Shown: positions 1 through 11,258 of the stretch, piece by piece | How the letters are laid out: the number at the start of each line of letters is the position of its first letter | How positions within the stretch are numbered: the stretch's first letter is position 1 | Assembly: GCA_036320915.1 (NCBI GenBank) | Contig: JAXBDG010000001.1 | Span: 2,480,001 to 2,544,000 of the forward strand | DNA length: 64,000 nt | Source: Linnemannia elongata | Lineage: Eukaryota > Mortierellomycota > Mortierellomycetes > Mortierellales > Mortierellaceae | Direction of reading: 5' to 3' | The notes under the pieces: model-generated | Told to the model about the DNA's origin: nothing | The model's database searches: none | What the model saw: only the letters and a program-made list of their open reading frames with translations | Made by a program: the position numbers and the translations under genes

Positions 1-247
1 TTTTTCCTGCGAACCTGCAATGAGATCGACCTTTGTTCTGGGCATTTTATGGCGGATAATGGCCAGAGGGGAAATACTGATCGACTCTCCAGTAATGGCC
101 AATACCGACTTGGCGCTTGCATCTACATTCCCCAAGGCCTGAATTTTGCGAAGGAGCTGCTGTTCGATTTCAAGACATCGGAGTTGTTCCGATCTGGAGG
201 ACTGTCGCAAAGGCATCAACGTACTCCGTGGCCTGATGATTGAGACT
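1..247 (-). CDS. Partial exon of an unrecognised gene, running off the left edge
   Basis: On the minus strand the frame is open from the window edge back to a stop at 310-312. A plausible splice acceptor (pyrimidine run then CGCAG) lies at about 248. The exon would encode about 82 residues, including LRCLEIEQQLLRKIQALG and SPLAIIRHKMPRTKVDLIAG, with amphipathic-helix character. No start codon or end is visible. I do not recognise the product. It lies downstream of the Helitron relic on the same strand, so it may be a host gene the element landed beside or part of the element. Coding status is an inference from the open frame and acceptor only. Confidence 0.3.
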
Positions 248-559
248 GCGGAAAAAATGAAGCATCGTCTACCCAAGTAAGAGTTTCCCCCCTCTTCTGT
301 TTGTTTTTTTTATCCTAAGACTGCTTACAGGAAGACTATAAAGCCAGCGCTGTAACGAATTCTGTTATCTTTTTGGTTTTGTAGGCTGCTGGGAGAACAT
401 GCAGCACTTATTGCAGGTCTCGAGGAAAGTAAGAAGTATGGGGGTAAAAGAAGAAAGAGGGTGCTTTCTTTAATTTGCACCACAGAGCAGAAAATAAGCA
501 GTATCGGCTCGTGTGGTGTGATCGGTTGAGCGTTTCTTCGTTAAATAAAATGGGATAAA

Positions 560-2464
560 TAAAAATAAACCCACACCGCAACAGTAGTGCTCTGGATAGA
601 GCCGTCAGCATCGTTCCTGAGATCATCGACATTGCGTCAATGTGGAAAAAGGGGCTTCTACCTTCATCCCAAATATCCATCAACTGCACGATGATCGTAT
701 TAGGTTCGCAGTTTTGGTAAGCCTCAATGACCACTCATCTTCGTTATGTGAAACCACCAGTGCAATGTCTGGACCTTGATATTCACAGCTGCGACACCCG
801 GCGGCGCAAGGCGTATCGGATCGAATTTTTGTCCTTGGCGATCTTGCATATCTTCTTGAGTACAACTGACATGCCAGTGCCCGCGGCACCTGTCACTAAG
901 ATGCGGCATCCCTCCAGACTAAAAACGCTGTTTTGCACTGCATCGACGTTTGCTGGTCATCCGTCCATTCAAAGTCTGCAGCCTGGTCTGAATCTTTGGA
1001 CTATCGTAGGCTTCGGGATGATCCTGGACATCTAATAATCCATCAGCCAGCCGTCCGGCCAAGCATTTCAAGAGCCAAAGACTGATAGGTTTCGTGTTCC
1101 GTACCGGGTCCAATCCAGTGTCAACGTCTGTCCTCCAGAGGGCGATGTAGCATCAACAAGTGCATGAAGGCATCTTCGGAATTGGTAGTGCTGACGTCTC
1201 TTTTTCTTATTAAAGCCTTCTTCCCGAATGCTTTCTCAGTGACATAAATTCTTTTCATCAAGGTGAACCTCCCTACTCTTCGTTTTCCTATAGCGGTAAT
1301 GCTTGGAGAAATACGGAAAGGTCATATCTTCGAATTCCGCCCCTATTTAAAGTATGTTCCTTGCGCAGTTCCTAATGCTGAGTGAATCAAAACCCCTTAA
1401 AGCCCTACAAGCCTTAAAAGCCCCTAAAAGCCTAAACCTCGAACTCAAAATACATGATCCCAGTCAATATATCCATAGGTCGCTTGAGGTACTTGGTCCA
1501 CTTGTCATCGAGAAAAATATTTGTGCTATCCGGCGATGCTTTAGTGCAGCCACTCGTTTTAAAAGGAGCTTGCGCTTCGGGGGCAGGTCCGTTGGCAAAA
1601 ATACATCATTGTACGAGCAACCATGCATTTTCCATCCACAGATGTCCATAATAGCCTCCACTATACCAACACTTCTGTAGTGGGAATGTTTAATGTAGGC
1701 TTTAGACGGCATATCCGTTGATGAAGATCCAACATCCCGAGCCAAGCCAGCATCAGCCTCCCTGATAATGGTGGCGACCTTTGCGCCAGCCTGCTTGGTC
1801 GCGTACTTGCATATGTAGTTCTTGGCCTTGTCTCCTTCGCTGTACTGCAAGTCCATGTTTACGCAGCCAAATCGAAGGAGCTCCATGTTATAGCCATTGA
1901 CACGCCCGTCTCCAGGTTCTCGCTGCAGAACATAACGACCATCCTCCTCACTGAGATCTGTACAACGACTGCTAGGAGGCTTAGGGTACCCGAAGCGACA
2001 GCGACTGCTAGGTTCGGACTTGCAATACGCAGTGCATTTGTGGATCTAGTGTTTGAGAACAAGTGCTCGGTCCTCCTCATTCTCCTGTGACATTGAGCAA
2101 CTGGTGATTCCATCGTCTACCAACTGCTCGATACTATTCTTCGTCCAAATTCAAAAGTGAGTATGTGGGGTTCTTCGGTCCTGCAATTCAAATACCTAGC
2201 ACCACGCTCGAACACCTCCAACTCGACTCTCTGCCCATCCTGGCTGGCCCTTTCTGGATCTCGCAACCCAGTTCCAGAAACGATTCGACTGTCTCTTCCA
2301 GTGCATCGTAAAGAGAACAGGATCTTTGTGAGTTTTGGCTCCAAGACCACCATAATACTCGGCATCAGCGACTTGACCATCATTTCGATCGTCACACGTG
2401 AATGTTCCGAATAACTCCATGGTTTAAATTCTTCGAAAAAGGCCGAGAATTTCTGGTACAACAA
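560..2464 (-). mobile_element. Decayed Helitron (Rep/helicase-like and PIF1 helicase remains)
   Basis: Read on the minus strand with several frameshifts and stops, this stretch keeps recognisable pieces of a Helitron RepHel protein in the right order. Near 2200-2400 there is DPVLFTMHWKRQ. Near 2150-2180 there is FELQDRRTPHTHF, where HTH fits the HUH metal-binding motif. Near 1990-2075 there is HKCTAYC followed by CRFGYPKP, and near 1800-1900 YNMELLRFGCVNMDLQYSEG and KNYICKYATK. Near 850-910 there is a PIF1 Walker A relic, VTGAAGTGMS, with the expected Lys changed to Met. FDPIRLAPPGVAAVNIK follows, and near 620-650 a Walker B relic, FFHIDAMSM, with the expected Glu changed to Ala. An in-frame TAG interrupts the Cys region. 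The element cannot encode a working protein. Terminal hairpins were not located, so the limits are those of visible similarity. Confidence 0.75.
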
Positions 2465-2475
2465 ACTCTTGTACT

Positions 2476-2777
2476 GTGGGCGATCCTCTTGGACTCATAC
2501 CTTTGTGACCAAAAAAAGGGTTATTATTAATGGCCATTTTTCATCGCGATTTTTCGCAAGGTATTATCCCCCTGGTCATAATATCCTGAACTTACTCTTG
2601 CTCGTTATCGTCCTCCAGAAAGTTCAAAACAACACCATTGACCTTGAACCGTGAGGCCTCAGAGAAGGTCCTCTGGATATCTGTAATGCGGCTGTAGAGA
2701 TCGCCCGTGTGCTTGTCCTTTCGGACCGCAAGCGATTCTTCTTGTCCTCCTTGTCGGAAGCGCTAACTGGGTGTCAT
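2476..2777 (-). pseudogene. Relic of an HCL header exon plus intron
   Basis: Minus-strand positions 2777-2596 match exon 1 of the gene at 17164 at about 95% of 182 bases by eye (about ten differences). The intron (2595-2501) and the first 25 bases of exon 2 (2500-2476) also match. The reading frame is dead: codon 5 is TAG (MTPS-stop-RFRQGG), although splice sites GTAAGT and CACAAAG are kept. Similarity stops abruptly within the RIAH codons and is followed within about a dozen bases by the Helitron relic. Because the intron is present, the copy was made from DNA and not from mRNA. Confidence 0.82.
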
Positions 2778-2975
2778 ATATGATGTTAGTCAGCACGAAA
2801 AGGGTTTGGAGGTAGAGTTCGAGGATTGAGAGATATGGAAATATGGTTTGAGGGCGCACGGGTCGAGCCCTGAAAAGCAATTGGATTTTTTATTTTTCAG
2901 TCCGCTCGTAAAAAAAATAGAGCATTCAGTCATTTCAAGCTAACGAAAAATATCATAAAAAGAAATAAAAAAAAA

Positions 2976-5900
2976 TCAATACGTGTATTGTGGAAGGATG
3001 GGGTGCAGGAACTGAAAATGATGATCACTCCAATGCCGGCAGTCCTCAACGCTATGGCCAAATGGAAGGGGAGCCGATAATCCATATCTCAGAGTCCTGA
3101 CGGCACCCTCGCTAATGGCCTCAGTGTAGGTCGCCCAAGACCAGACATCAAGCTCGACCATGAAGGATCCAGTACACTCGTCCTCTCTCCTTTGAGCAAG
3201 GACATTTACCGCCTCTGGTGAGTAGCCTGACATAACGACGGACATTATCTGCAAGTTGGACAGGTTTAGACTCTGGACTACGTAGTCTACGGCATGTGAG
3301 GATAAGTGGCTCAGGAAAAGTCGCTTCAATCGGAGCATCTTGAGAATCTCAGAAAGGTTTTCATCAAAGTCGTTGACGCCGTCGATTTGCAAGGACTTAA
3401 TCTGGCATACACTTCCTAGCCTCTGCATTGCTTCCTTGAGTAGGCTGTAGTTACTATTACGGTCATTGAGCGACAGTGACTTCAACGAAGCGAGGTTGGC
3501 TAGTCGAAAATGCGAATCGGCATAGTCACTGCATCCAAAGTGAATGAGATCCAATTGGAGTAATATCGACGACAGGAACTTCTGTGAGCCGTTCGCCAAC
3601 GGAATCCGAAGATCCAGATGGGTCAGTCTCGAAAAGTAGGACGAGTCAGAGTTTTCACTGCTAGCCAGGTGCATAAACTCAGGATTAGAATAGTTTCCCG
3701 GCTTGTTGATAAGGACAAGGACCTCCAAGACCTCGTATGACCGTCGGATGGATTCCTCTACAAAGCCGTGCTCCAGAGCTCCTGAGGTGCATACTAGCTC
3801 TCGCAATGACATACCGTCCTTCCAGATAAAGCCTTCAGGTGTCTCTGGATAGTTTTGATACCAGCCCATGATATGCAGTCGTTGCAGCTTCTTCAACTCA
3901 AAGATTTGACGATGCAAAGTCAAGTCCATCTCGTTCGCTTGGGATATCGAGCCAGTGAGACGGAGATCGACAAGACTGGGACAGTGTGATAAGATGTTCG
4001 TCAGGCGATCCCTGCCATCGTCATTGACTTCTCCGTGAAATTGAAAGCTCTGGATCCATGGGGCGACAACGCTGGAGTGAAGGTTCGAGGTCCGGGTTCC
4101 AAGTTGATGAACGTTGGATAGCTGTAGTCGGCGAATATTCTTGTTGGTGAAGAAGCCGAGAAGGGAATGGTATCGTCCTTTGCCAGGTCGTAAAGCCGCA
4201 AAAGCCGAGTTCGAGTTCGATGTGTGGTCGTCCTGGAGATCGATTGCGATGGACCTGAGGTTTGACTTGGCCACCATGTCGACGAGATTGACTAGATCCG
4301 CGGAGCCAAACTTCCAGCTAAGTGTGACGTCCAAGATGTCGACTGCAGGAGCCTGTCTGGTGAGTCGCTTAAAAAAGTCCTTGGCGACGGTGCTGGAGGT
4401 CAGGTCGATGGTGACCCTGCGGAAATGGGGGTCATAAGTTCCATTGGCGACTTCGATGGACTGGATAAACGACGCCAGAGCGGTGTCACGGTAAGTCTCT
4501 TTGTAGTGGTGGAAGCAAACCCATTTGACGTGTCCCTGTTCAGTCGTGATCCGGTATAAATTGCCTAGAATCTTGTCTTTGTCGTTGTTCCGCAAGAATG
4601 TGTCTAGGCGTCGAAGATCTGCTCCCTCGAGAGCGGCTGCGGTTCTCAAACATGTCGTTGGCGTCCTGTCCGTCAGATCCTGTTCCCGAGACATCATCCG
4701 ACACTCCACCATCATCCAGCTGCTGCTCCAGAAAGTTGATCGATATATCCACTGCCTGCATCGTACTCTCTGCGATTGACTTGACGCCGTCCGTAACCTC
4801 TTTGATGCCGTTGTCTGCCAGAGCAACAGCAGGAGCCACCACAGCCGCCACTGCCAGGCAATGTTTCAGGATCTTGAGCATCCCAAGCACGTACGGGCCA
4901 TAGCGGTCAAAGAACTCGGCTGGGCGCGAGAGTTCATAACCTTCATGCTTGCCTAAATAGATGCGGTTCTTGATGCGGATGGGTGCAATTGGAGGATTGG
5001 CGGTGGTGATGACGGGCCCACCTGCGATGGTGCCTTGGTGTGTGCCCTGCTCGCAATTTTCGCCACACTCGCACAGGAAAAACAACCGAAACCTCTCCTT
5101 TAGAAAGTTGCGCGGATCCCAACTCTCGTACGAGTCCGGCAAGATGACGAACAGCCTCGGGATCGAGTATTCGTGGAGCTCATAATTCTGGACGAGGATG
5201 GCATCAACTCGCTGTTGTGCGACAATGAGCCGCTCAATGGTCTGTTTTTGCAGTCTATGCGTCTCAAGATCCCGCTCTTTGGCTGCCTCGAGTTCCGCTA
5301 GCATCTTCTCGTCCCTCACTTTGGCATCGACTTGCTGTTGGAGTAGGTCGTTTTGCTTTTCGAGGAGGTTGGCAATCTGTTCCATGAGCTGATGGTGTTG
5401 AGCAGACCCAGTGTTGTTCAATTGTGCCACCTGCTGCTTGAGGTCCAAGATTCCAGAATCGTTAGACGACAGAGATGCGACAAGGCCGGCGAGGAGAGGG
5501 TCGGAGGCTGTCATGGCCTTGGCGGAGGCAAGCAAGCAAACCAGGTCTTTGGGGGAGAAGAGGGTGGTGGTTGGAATAGGTTGAAGTGACAGGGTTGAGA
5601 CTGCATACTCGATGTCGTTGGCGAGAGGAGATGGTGTTGGTTGACTCTGGGAGTGCACCGTGCGGTCAGAATATTCAGTGCGACTGACCGATTGACTTAA
5701 TGGCACATACACTGAAGCGGCGGGAACGATGTCGATAATGTCGTCTGGATAGTGTGCAATCCTCTTAGGCTCGTACCTTGCGGTAACAAAATTAGCATAA
5801 TGAATCGAGTTAGCTGTATGTCATCAGTTGCGGTCATTCTTTTCTGCAATGACATTGTTTTGTAATGTGAAGTGGATTACCTTTTCCCATAGTCATCCTC

Positions 5901-6068
5901 CAAGAAGAAAAGATTGACCTCATGGACTTTGAATCGCGAGGTGGTAGTTGCTTCTGGGAAGAGATTCTGAATGTCGGGCAGGTGACTGTAGAGTTGCCCA
6001 TTGGCATCAGTGCGGACAGCAAGGGACTCGATGATGTCGCCGAGGCGGAACCGTTGGTGAGCCGGCAT
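2976..6068 (-). pseudogene. HCL family member A (frameshifted header-core-LRR gene)
   Basis: Exon 1 is 6068-5881 (MPAHQRFRLGDIIESLAVR) and exon 2 is 5776-2976, with a 104-nt phase-2 GT-AG intron. Exon 2 opens with YEPKRIAHYPDDIIDIV, then a Ser-rich linker, a coiled coil rich in Glu/Gln/Lys, the core (NYELHEYSIPRLFVILP, FRLFFLCECG, KHEGYELSRPAEFFDRYGPY), a helical Ala/Val segment, the LRR-like half and the tail DHHFQFLHPILPQYTY. The frame shifts near 4640. Upstream the frame reads MFEN and then nonsense, while the expected AALEGADLRRLDTFLRNN continues one frame over (one extra base or two missing). No GT-AG pair that would remove the shift was seen. It is either a recent pseudogene or a single-base assembly error. 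It diverges from the F-box gene at 6721 across a shared promoter. Confidence 0.8.
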
Positions 6069-6720
6069 GGTTGGTGGTTGTTGGTTTTTTTTCTTCTTGT
6101 TTTTGTAAGTGAAAGGTGTCTGTGTGTGAGGGGGGAGAAAGAGGAAAGAGGGAAAGAGAGGGAAAGAGAGGGAAAGAGAAGGAAAAGAGTGTGAAGGAGG
6201 GCGCAGAAGGCGGAAATGTGAGGTAGAAAAAGAGGAGGATGGCGACGGAATAGAGCAGGAAGTGAAGAAAAGGAAAGAAAGAAAAGACGGCGGATTGACA
6301 GGCTGCGTTTGTTTGTCTTGATATCAGGAAACGACTCACACATATATTATATTCCCTTGCTGCCTTTGTAACAGGGAGAAGACGACGCGTTCGTCTCTAC
6401 TAACAACTCATTTCCTGAGAAAAAATGAGCTGAGAGTTAACGTTCTGGAAACAAAGGAAAATGAGTGGCGAAATCGCTGGCTGCCGATTGGTCAATTGGA
6501 AAACAAAGAAACAGAGATTGAGTGTGACGACGCACTCTCATTCCTCTTTCCGTCCTCCTTCCTCTTTCGTCCCTCTCGCCTTTTCCTTCTTTTTTCTCAC
6601 CTCTCCTCTCTCCGCACCTCAATCGCTCACTCACTCACTCACACTTTACATTCCGTTCATCCACATCCAGTTCGATTAACCTCACCCCCATCCTCATTCA
6701 TTCACTTCTTATTCTCCATC
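6069..6720. promoter_or_regulatory. Divergent promoter region between HCL-A and an F-box gene
   Basis: This 652-bp stretch is purine-rich just upstream of the minus-strand HCL-A start (6120-6250) and pyrimidine-rich just upstream of the plus-strand start (6540-6700). Each gene is therefore preceded by a CT-rich leader on its own coding strand, as are most genes in the window. Predicted Phe/Ser/Pro-rich reading frames here are composition artefacts. Confidence 0.5.
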
Positions 6721-8916
6721 ATGACTTTTGCAGTCATGGACTCAAAGACACCTAGCGAAAATGTGCTCAGCATCCTCGAGCTAATACAACTCATAGCTGA
6801 CAACCTGTCCCAGCATGACCTCGCCCTCTGCTGCCTAGTCAACAAGACCTTCAACATCACTTTCACTCCTCACCTCTGGCACTCCATCACCATTCACCAA
6901 AACGACCTTGTCCCCAAATTCCAATCCTCCGAAGGCCGAGCAGGTCTCCTCCGCAATGGACACCACATCCGGGTCCTCCGAACACAATCCCTTGACCTCC
7001 TTAGACCTTTCCTAGAATTTGGCACGACCTGCACCAACCTTGTCTCTCTCGACGCTCAACACAGCCTCTATGCACCTTTACATTATTCAAGTAACAGAAC
7101 TGGCCTTCGTTCGTTAGCCATGCGCTCAAGGGGGCGGAGAGGGTCTGCTGGAACCGGCCAGCAACAGCGTTCTACGCCCGGTTTTGGATTCCTTGATCCT
7201 CCTCTTACGAGCGTGCTTGGAGATGCTACCAACTCGTCTGAGTTCGGATTCGAGTCCACTTCTTCTGCAACCGGTTTTGGCGTAACTGATCATGCTCTAA
7301 CTAACGCATTTGGAGGTGCTACTATCCCGTCTGCGATCGGGTCTGGATATACCACCTCTGTCGCCGCTTCAGATATCATATTTGCAACTATGCCTGGGTC
7401 TAGATTTGGTTTTACCCATCCTGCCCCATCAAGGGAGTATAGTGGTGCTTCTACGTCGTCTGCGCTTGATTTGGGATATCCCCTCCCTGATCACGCATCA
7501 TCTGGTCCTCTTGGTTCTAGCCAAGTCTCCAATGCGACAAATTTGTTTTCTAGTGGTGGTGTCGTCGCAAATCCATTAGCGAGGGCTAAAGCCACGAGAA
7601 ACGGGCTGGCTGAGGCGGTCTTGGTTGGTATTCTGAGGCGTAATCCGCGGTTGGAGTTCCTTGTCGTTCCTTCCCACTGCATGGAGAGCGAAGCTGTGGT
7701 CAAGTTGGCTGGAGATTCGCTTCTTTTGTTGAAGGAGTTTTATTCTCAGGACGACCTATGGGCCAGAAAGAGTACCGTCGAGTTCCGCCTTAACGACAAG
7801 TCATACAATTCCTACGGCAGGACCGACCTTAAAGTGAGGGGCTTTCTACGACAACCCGGGGGAGCTCGAGCAGTTTCACTCCTAAAGAACTATCCGAGGC
7901 TCGCAACTCTTCAACTGGACATCGCCGCAAGGATCAACGACGAGGAGCTGCGGAAGATCAAGAATGCCGATAGGGAACTTACCTGTCTGCAAATCCACTG
8001 TGGTAACGCGGTCGGTCAAGCTTGCCGCCAGATTCTCATGGAGGCAACAGGCCTGACCTCAATCGACGTAATTCAGTATCAGAGAGAAGATAAGGTACCG
8101 TTCTACGACACGGACAGGGCTACCTTCCTCAAGCATGCGCTGACATTAGAGGAGTTGCACGTTGGTGGCAGCGATTTTGATGACGAGACCGTTCTGGCCA
8201 TTCTACGCGCATGTCCTTTACTCAAGATCCTCAGTGCCACGGGGGAATTGCACGATTATCGCCCCGGGATGGAGGCAGAACTGAACGCGCCTGAGGCGGT
8301 CGTATTTCCTTGGGCGTGTGGCATGCTCGAGAGCTTTGAGTGTAAGATCACCCGTGTGCCCCGGCCTGACCTTGTTGTCACAGAGATTGGCTTGCATTTA
8401 AATGGTTGGGTTCTCACTCCTCCGTCTCAAGTACCTTCGCATCCGAATGCCTTGCAGGAGAGCCGAGATCTCCAGCGCAAGGTCCTCAAGCAGCTTGGCC
8501 AGTTGACTCGCCTACGCACTCTTTCCCTGGGCACCCTTGGCTACAGTATTCACGAACCAATCTATTCCCAGCTGGAAATCAAGGGAATCCGAACCATGAT
8601 CGTGGAGGAAGCTGTTCAGATTGACTGCCTAGAGCTCACTCTTGAGAGCGGACTGGACGAACTTGTAGGATTGAAGGACCTGGAGGTATTTGGAGCCTAT
8701 CAGATGGCGCATAGGATCGGTCTTCCGGAGGTGAAGTGGATGGTCAACAACTGGCCCAAGTTGAAAACAATCCACGGCTTGCGATACGAGCATCGTGATT
8801 GTGACCTCCGGGATCAAAATGGGGAAGAGGAAGCCGAAGATAATGATGGCGAGAATGAGGTAGTCGAGACCATTGTCTGGATAAGAGAGAACCGACCCGA
8901 TATTAAGGTATCATGA
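6721..8916 (+). CDS. F-box protein with repetitive insert and leucine-rich repeats
   Basis: The product is 731 aa from the ATG at 6721. The frame is open further upstream, but that part is CT-rich leader sequence. Residues about 15-60 form an F-box-like helical segment (ILELIQLIADNLSQHDLALCCLVNKTFNITFTPHLW), which in other proteins binds Skp1 in SCF ubiquitin ligases. Residues about 125-295 are a Gly/Ser/Phe-rich low-complexity stretch with imperfect repeats (GFG, FGGAT, SSALDLGYP). The C-terminal half is LRR-like (LATLQLDIAARINDEELRKI, LLKILSATGELHDY, LRTLSLGTLGY), the usual substrate-binding part. The acidic tail is EEEAEDNDGENEVVE. No intron is needed. The substrate is unknown. Confidence 0.75.
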   Translation: MTFAVMDSKTPSENVLSILELIQLIADNLSQHDLALCCLVNKTFNITFTPHLWHSITIHQNDLVPKFQSSEGRAGLLRNGHHIRVLRTQSLDLLRPFLEFGTTCTNLVSLDAQHSLYAPLHYSSNRTGLRSLAMRSRGRRGSAGTGQQQRSTPGFGFLDPPLTSVLGDATNSSEFGFESTSSATGFGVTDHALTNAFGGATIPSAIGSGYTTSVAASDIIFATMPGSRFGFTHPAPSREYSGASTSSALDLGYPLPDHASSGPLGSSQVSNATNLFSSGGVVANPLARAKATRNGLAEAVLVGILRRNPRLEFLVVPSHCMESEAVVKLAGDSLLLLKEFYSQDDLWARKSTVEFRLNDKSYNSYGRTDLKVRGFLRQPGGARAVSLLKNYPRLATLQLDIAARINDEELRKIKNADRELTCLQIHCGNAVGQACRQILMEATGLTSIDVIQYQREDKVPFYDTDRATFLKHALTLEELHVGGSDFDDETVLAILRACPLLKILSATGELHDYRPGMEAELNAPEAVVFPWACGMLESFECKITRVPRPDLVVTEIGLHLNGWVLTPPSQVPSHPNALQESRDLQRKVLKQLGQLTRLRTLSLGTLGYSIHEPIYSQLEIKGIRTMIVEEAVQIDCLELTLESGLDELVGLKDLEVFGAYQMAHRIGLPEVKWMVNNWPKLKTIHGLRYEHRDCDLRDQNGEEEAEDNDGENEVVETIVWIRENRPDIKVS

Positions 8917-10768
8917 TTGCAATTGTGAAGTCATTAAAAGTTAAGAAGTATGAGCTTTGGAAGCACGGTTACGTTTGGGGAAGTTAGCATAGAGGCACAT
9001 GATAGCAATTGGGGACTTTGATTCACACAATGTGATGCAGTCAAGAGGGAAAACCTACCTTGGCCTGAGCAATATTTTGCAGAAAAGAGAGACAGTGTGG
9101 TCGACGGAGACAATACACTTGAACCAGCAATGATATCGTAAATTACAATCATTCGGTATCATGTTCGAGACATGGCATGGATTGTACAGCTTCCTTATTT
9201 AATGTTTCTTGGTGTTGCTTTTTTTTTTTTTTTTTTTTTTTGGGGGGGGGGGGGTCTGGCTTACCAATGTTCCTAGAATATATAGATTTAATCAGGCACT
9301 TATAAGAAATTGTCCTAAGATCTAAGACCAAGAACTTATCCTCGATTTCTCACTTCTGATTCATCATGTTTCATTTCGCCCGTACTTGTAATTGCTCCCA
9401 AGCACAGGCCAAGGAGCAGTCAATGCGATGATCGACACTGGTGTGTCAAAGCCTACCGACCATGAGCAACCGTGGATGATTTCTGCGAACGGTGCTTCAA
9501 GTACATCAAGGCCCGATATTCTCACTCTCACCAATTCAGTCATATATGTCCCCCCAGCTTCTTCCTACGAAATCCCGATTTTTTATATTCACTTTCACGT
9601 TTTGTTCCCAGCAAAAGTGGTCTGAACTGCATATTCCCATATGTGATCTTGCACCAGCTCCATAACTCGACCATGTCCAAGCAGATCATCAAGAATTCAG
9701 CCTAAAGACCCCAGACTAAATTCTTGTCCCAAGCACCCAAGCGAAGCGAGGCAGTGTGTCTGTCATCCGGCAGAAGCCTTCCAAGCGCATCCAAGACGAG
9801 AAAAAAAGTAATGTAAAAAAGGCGACTGCCCTCGGCTGTCGCTGTTAGATGTCTTGAAGATTGTTGAACACATAAAAGCAGAAAGAACATGGAATAAACA
9901 ATAAAAGATTACTCGCATGGGCTAAGAGACATACATTTCTCTCTCTCATCTTCTCTTTCATCCCTCTTTTTTTTTTTTTTTTTTTTTTTGGCCTACTCTT
10001 CGTCCAAACGAATAAAAGACGGTTTCTTTCTACATGGGCCAGTCTGTCGATTCCTCCATGATAGGGCGACCAAAAATGGTGATGGGTATTTGTCATAGTT
10101 GGATAGGAGTAGGTTGGAGAATTTAGAGATGATGAAGGTGTTCGAGTTGGCGAACGTGAGGAGTGCGTTTGAGGTAACAGATGGCGGTGTTGAATTTAGA
10201 TGAGAATAAGAATGGAAGAGTGAAATTTTGCCCAATTTTTGCGGTATGCCTCTTTGGCTGCGGAGGATAGGCTCTCTATGCCCAGAGAGAGTTTGGTAAG
10301 GAGGGTGTTGGCTGAGGCGACAGTAGTAGTGGCGGGCTAAAAAGGCAAGCAAAGCCCAATGAATTGATAAAACTGGCTGTGCCTTTTTTTTTTTTTATCT
10401 TTTGGCATTTGTTCAAGGGTGTTCTGTTGGCTTGAGTCCAGGGGTGTTCAGGTAGGCGAAGATGATGTTTCATGCACAGGGAATAGGAAGAAAAGGGAGG
10501 GAAGAGAGATAGAAATGGCAAAGCAATTTACCTCATCGAATTGTTGTCATGCTTTCTGCTTATGCTAATAAAAGATGTGAACGTGACCCCTGCTTATCAT
10601 TCTCTTTTAAGTGTACCACCCTTCCTTTGCTTTTGCTTAGCTTTTTGTTTCTTCCTTTCACACTTTTCACACTTTCCACACCTCTTCATCCATCCCCCAC
10701 TACCACTTCCTTCCCCAACAACTCTTCACTCACGCCCAACTAACCAAGCAAGACGATTCCATCAAATC
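8917..10768. other. Intergenic, no supported gene
   Basis: This 1.85-kb gap between the F-box gene and the header-only gene has only short or composition-driven reading frames. It holds a T23-G13 homopolymer junction (9219-9254), a T run near 9968-9989 and another near 10385-10396. The last 200 bases are pyrimidine-rich and look like the leader of the gene at 10769. Confidence 0.6.
9219..9254. repeat. T23-G13 homopolymer junction
   Basis: Twenty-three T are followed directly by thirteen G with no interruption. It is the most extreme simple-sequence site in the window and is prone to length change and to sequencing error. On the minus strand it reads C13-A23. Confidence 0.95.
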
Positions 10769-11258
10769 ATGAACGGACCAAAAGGAGAGCAAGAGCAGAA
10801 ATTCAGGATGGGCGAACAGACAATCAAGATCGAACCGCAATGGGATGGAAAGATCCACTACCACCGGATGAACGAGATCCTGGACGCCTTTCCAACAGCA
10901 GTCGGGTTCGAGATTGATGGCGATGCGTTGGACTTTTTGACCAAGGATAACGGTGATCTGTACGTCTTTGATCTCTTGTGTTAGGGCTGATGTCCGAGGA
11001 TGGAGGGAGGGAAAGGGTGGAACGAAGTATTTGTGGTTACTTTTGTCTGTATTCACGGATGCAGAGGAAGGAAAGCGACGTTTGTACTCACAAACAAAAA
11101 AAAATCATCCACATCCTTCACTTTTGTTATGTGCGTTTCTCTTTAGATGCATTCCTCCGATAATTGGACATTACCCGAACAGGATCATTGATGTAGTACC
11201 AGGAGCGCCACAGGGATCGTCAGCCAGGCTTCGGGGCCCACAAGCGGTCATGTCCTAA
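10769..11258 (+). CDS. Header-only HCL paralogue, two exons
   Basis: Exon 1 is 10769-10959 and exon 2 is 11147-11258, giving 100 aa. The 187-nt intron begins GTACGT and ends TTTAG, and sits in phase 2 at the same place as in the long HCL genes. Exon 1 (QKFRMGEQTIKIEPQWDGKI, then ILDAFPTAVGFEIDGDALDFL) aligns with the family header. Exon 2 carries GHYPNRIIDVVP, the counterpart of AHYPDDIIDIV, then a 24-residue tail and a stop. The coiled coil, core and LRR are absent. It is therefore a stand-alone header, either a natural short form or a truncated gene that kept its frame. Conservation of the splice site and the absence of stops argue it is expressed. The header's function is unknown. Confidence 0.7.

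Noticed and set aside
4640..4760. A tiny intron that might remove the frameshift in HCL-A
   Set aside because: The only nearby GT-AG pair spans about 24 bases, far shorter than any intron in the window.
10000..10350. Possible decayed recombinase-like frame on the minus strand (AAKEAYRKNWAKF)
   Set aside because: Resemblance to a recombinase N-terminal domain is a single short phrase with frame breaks and no catalytic motifs.
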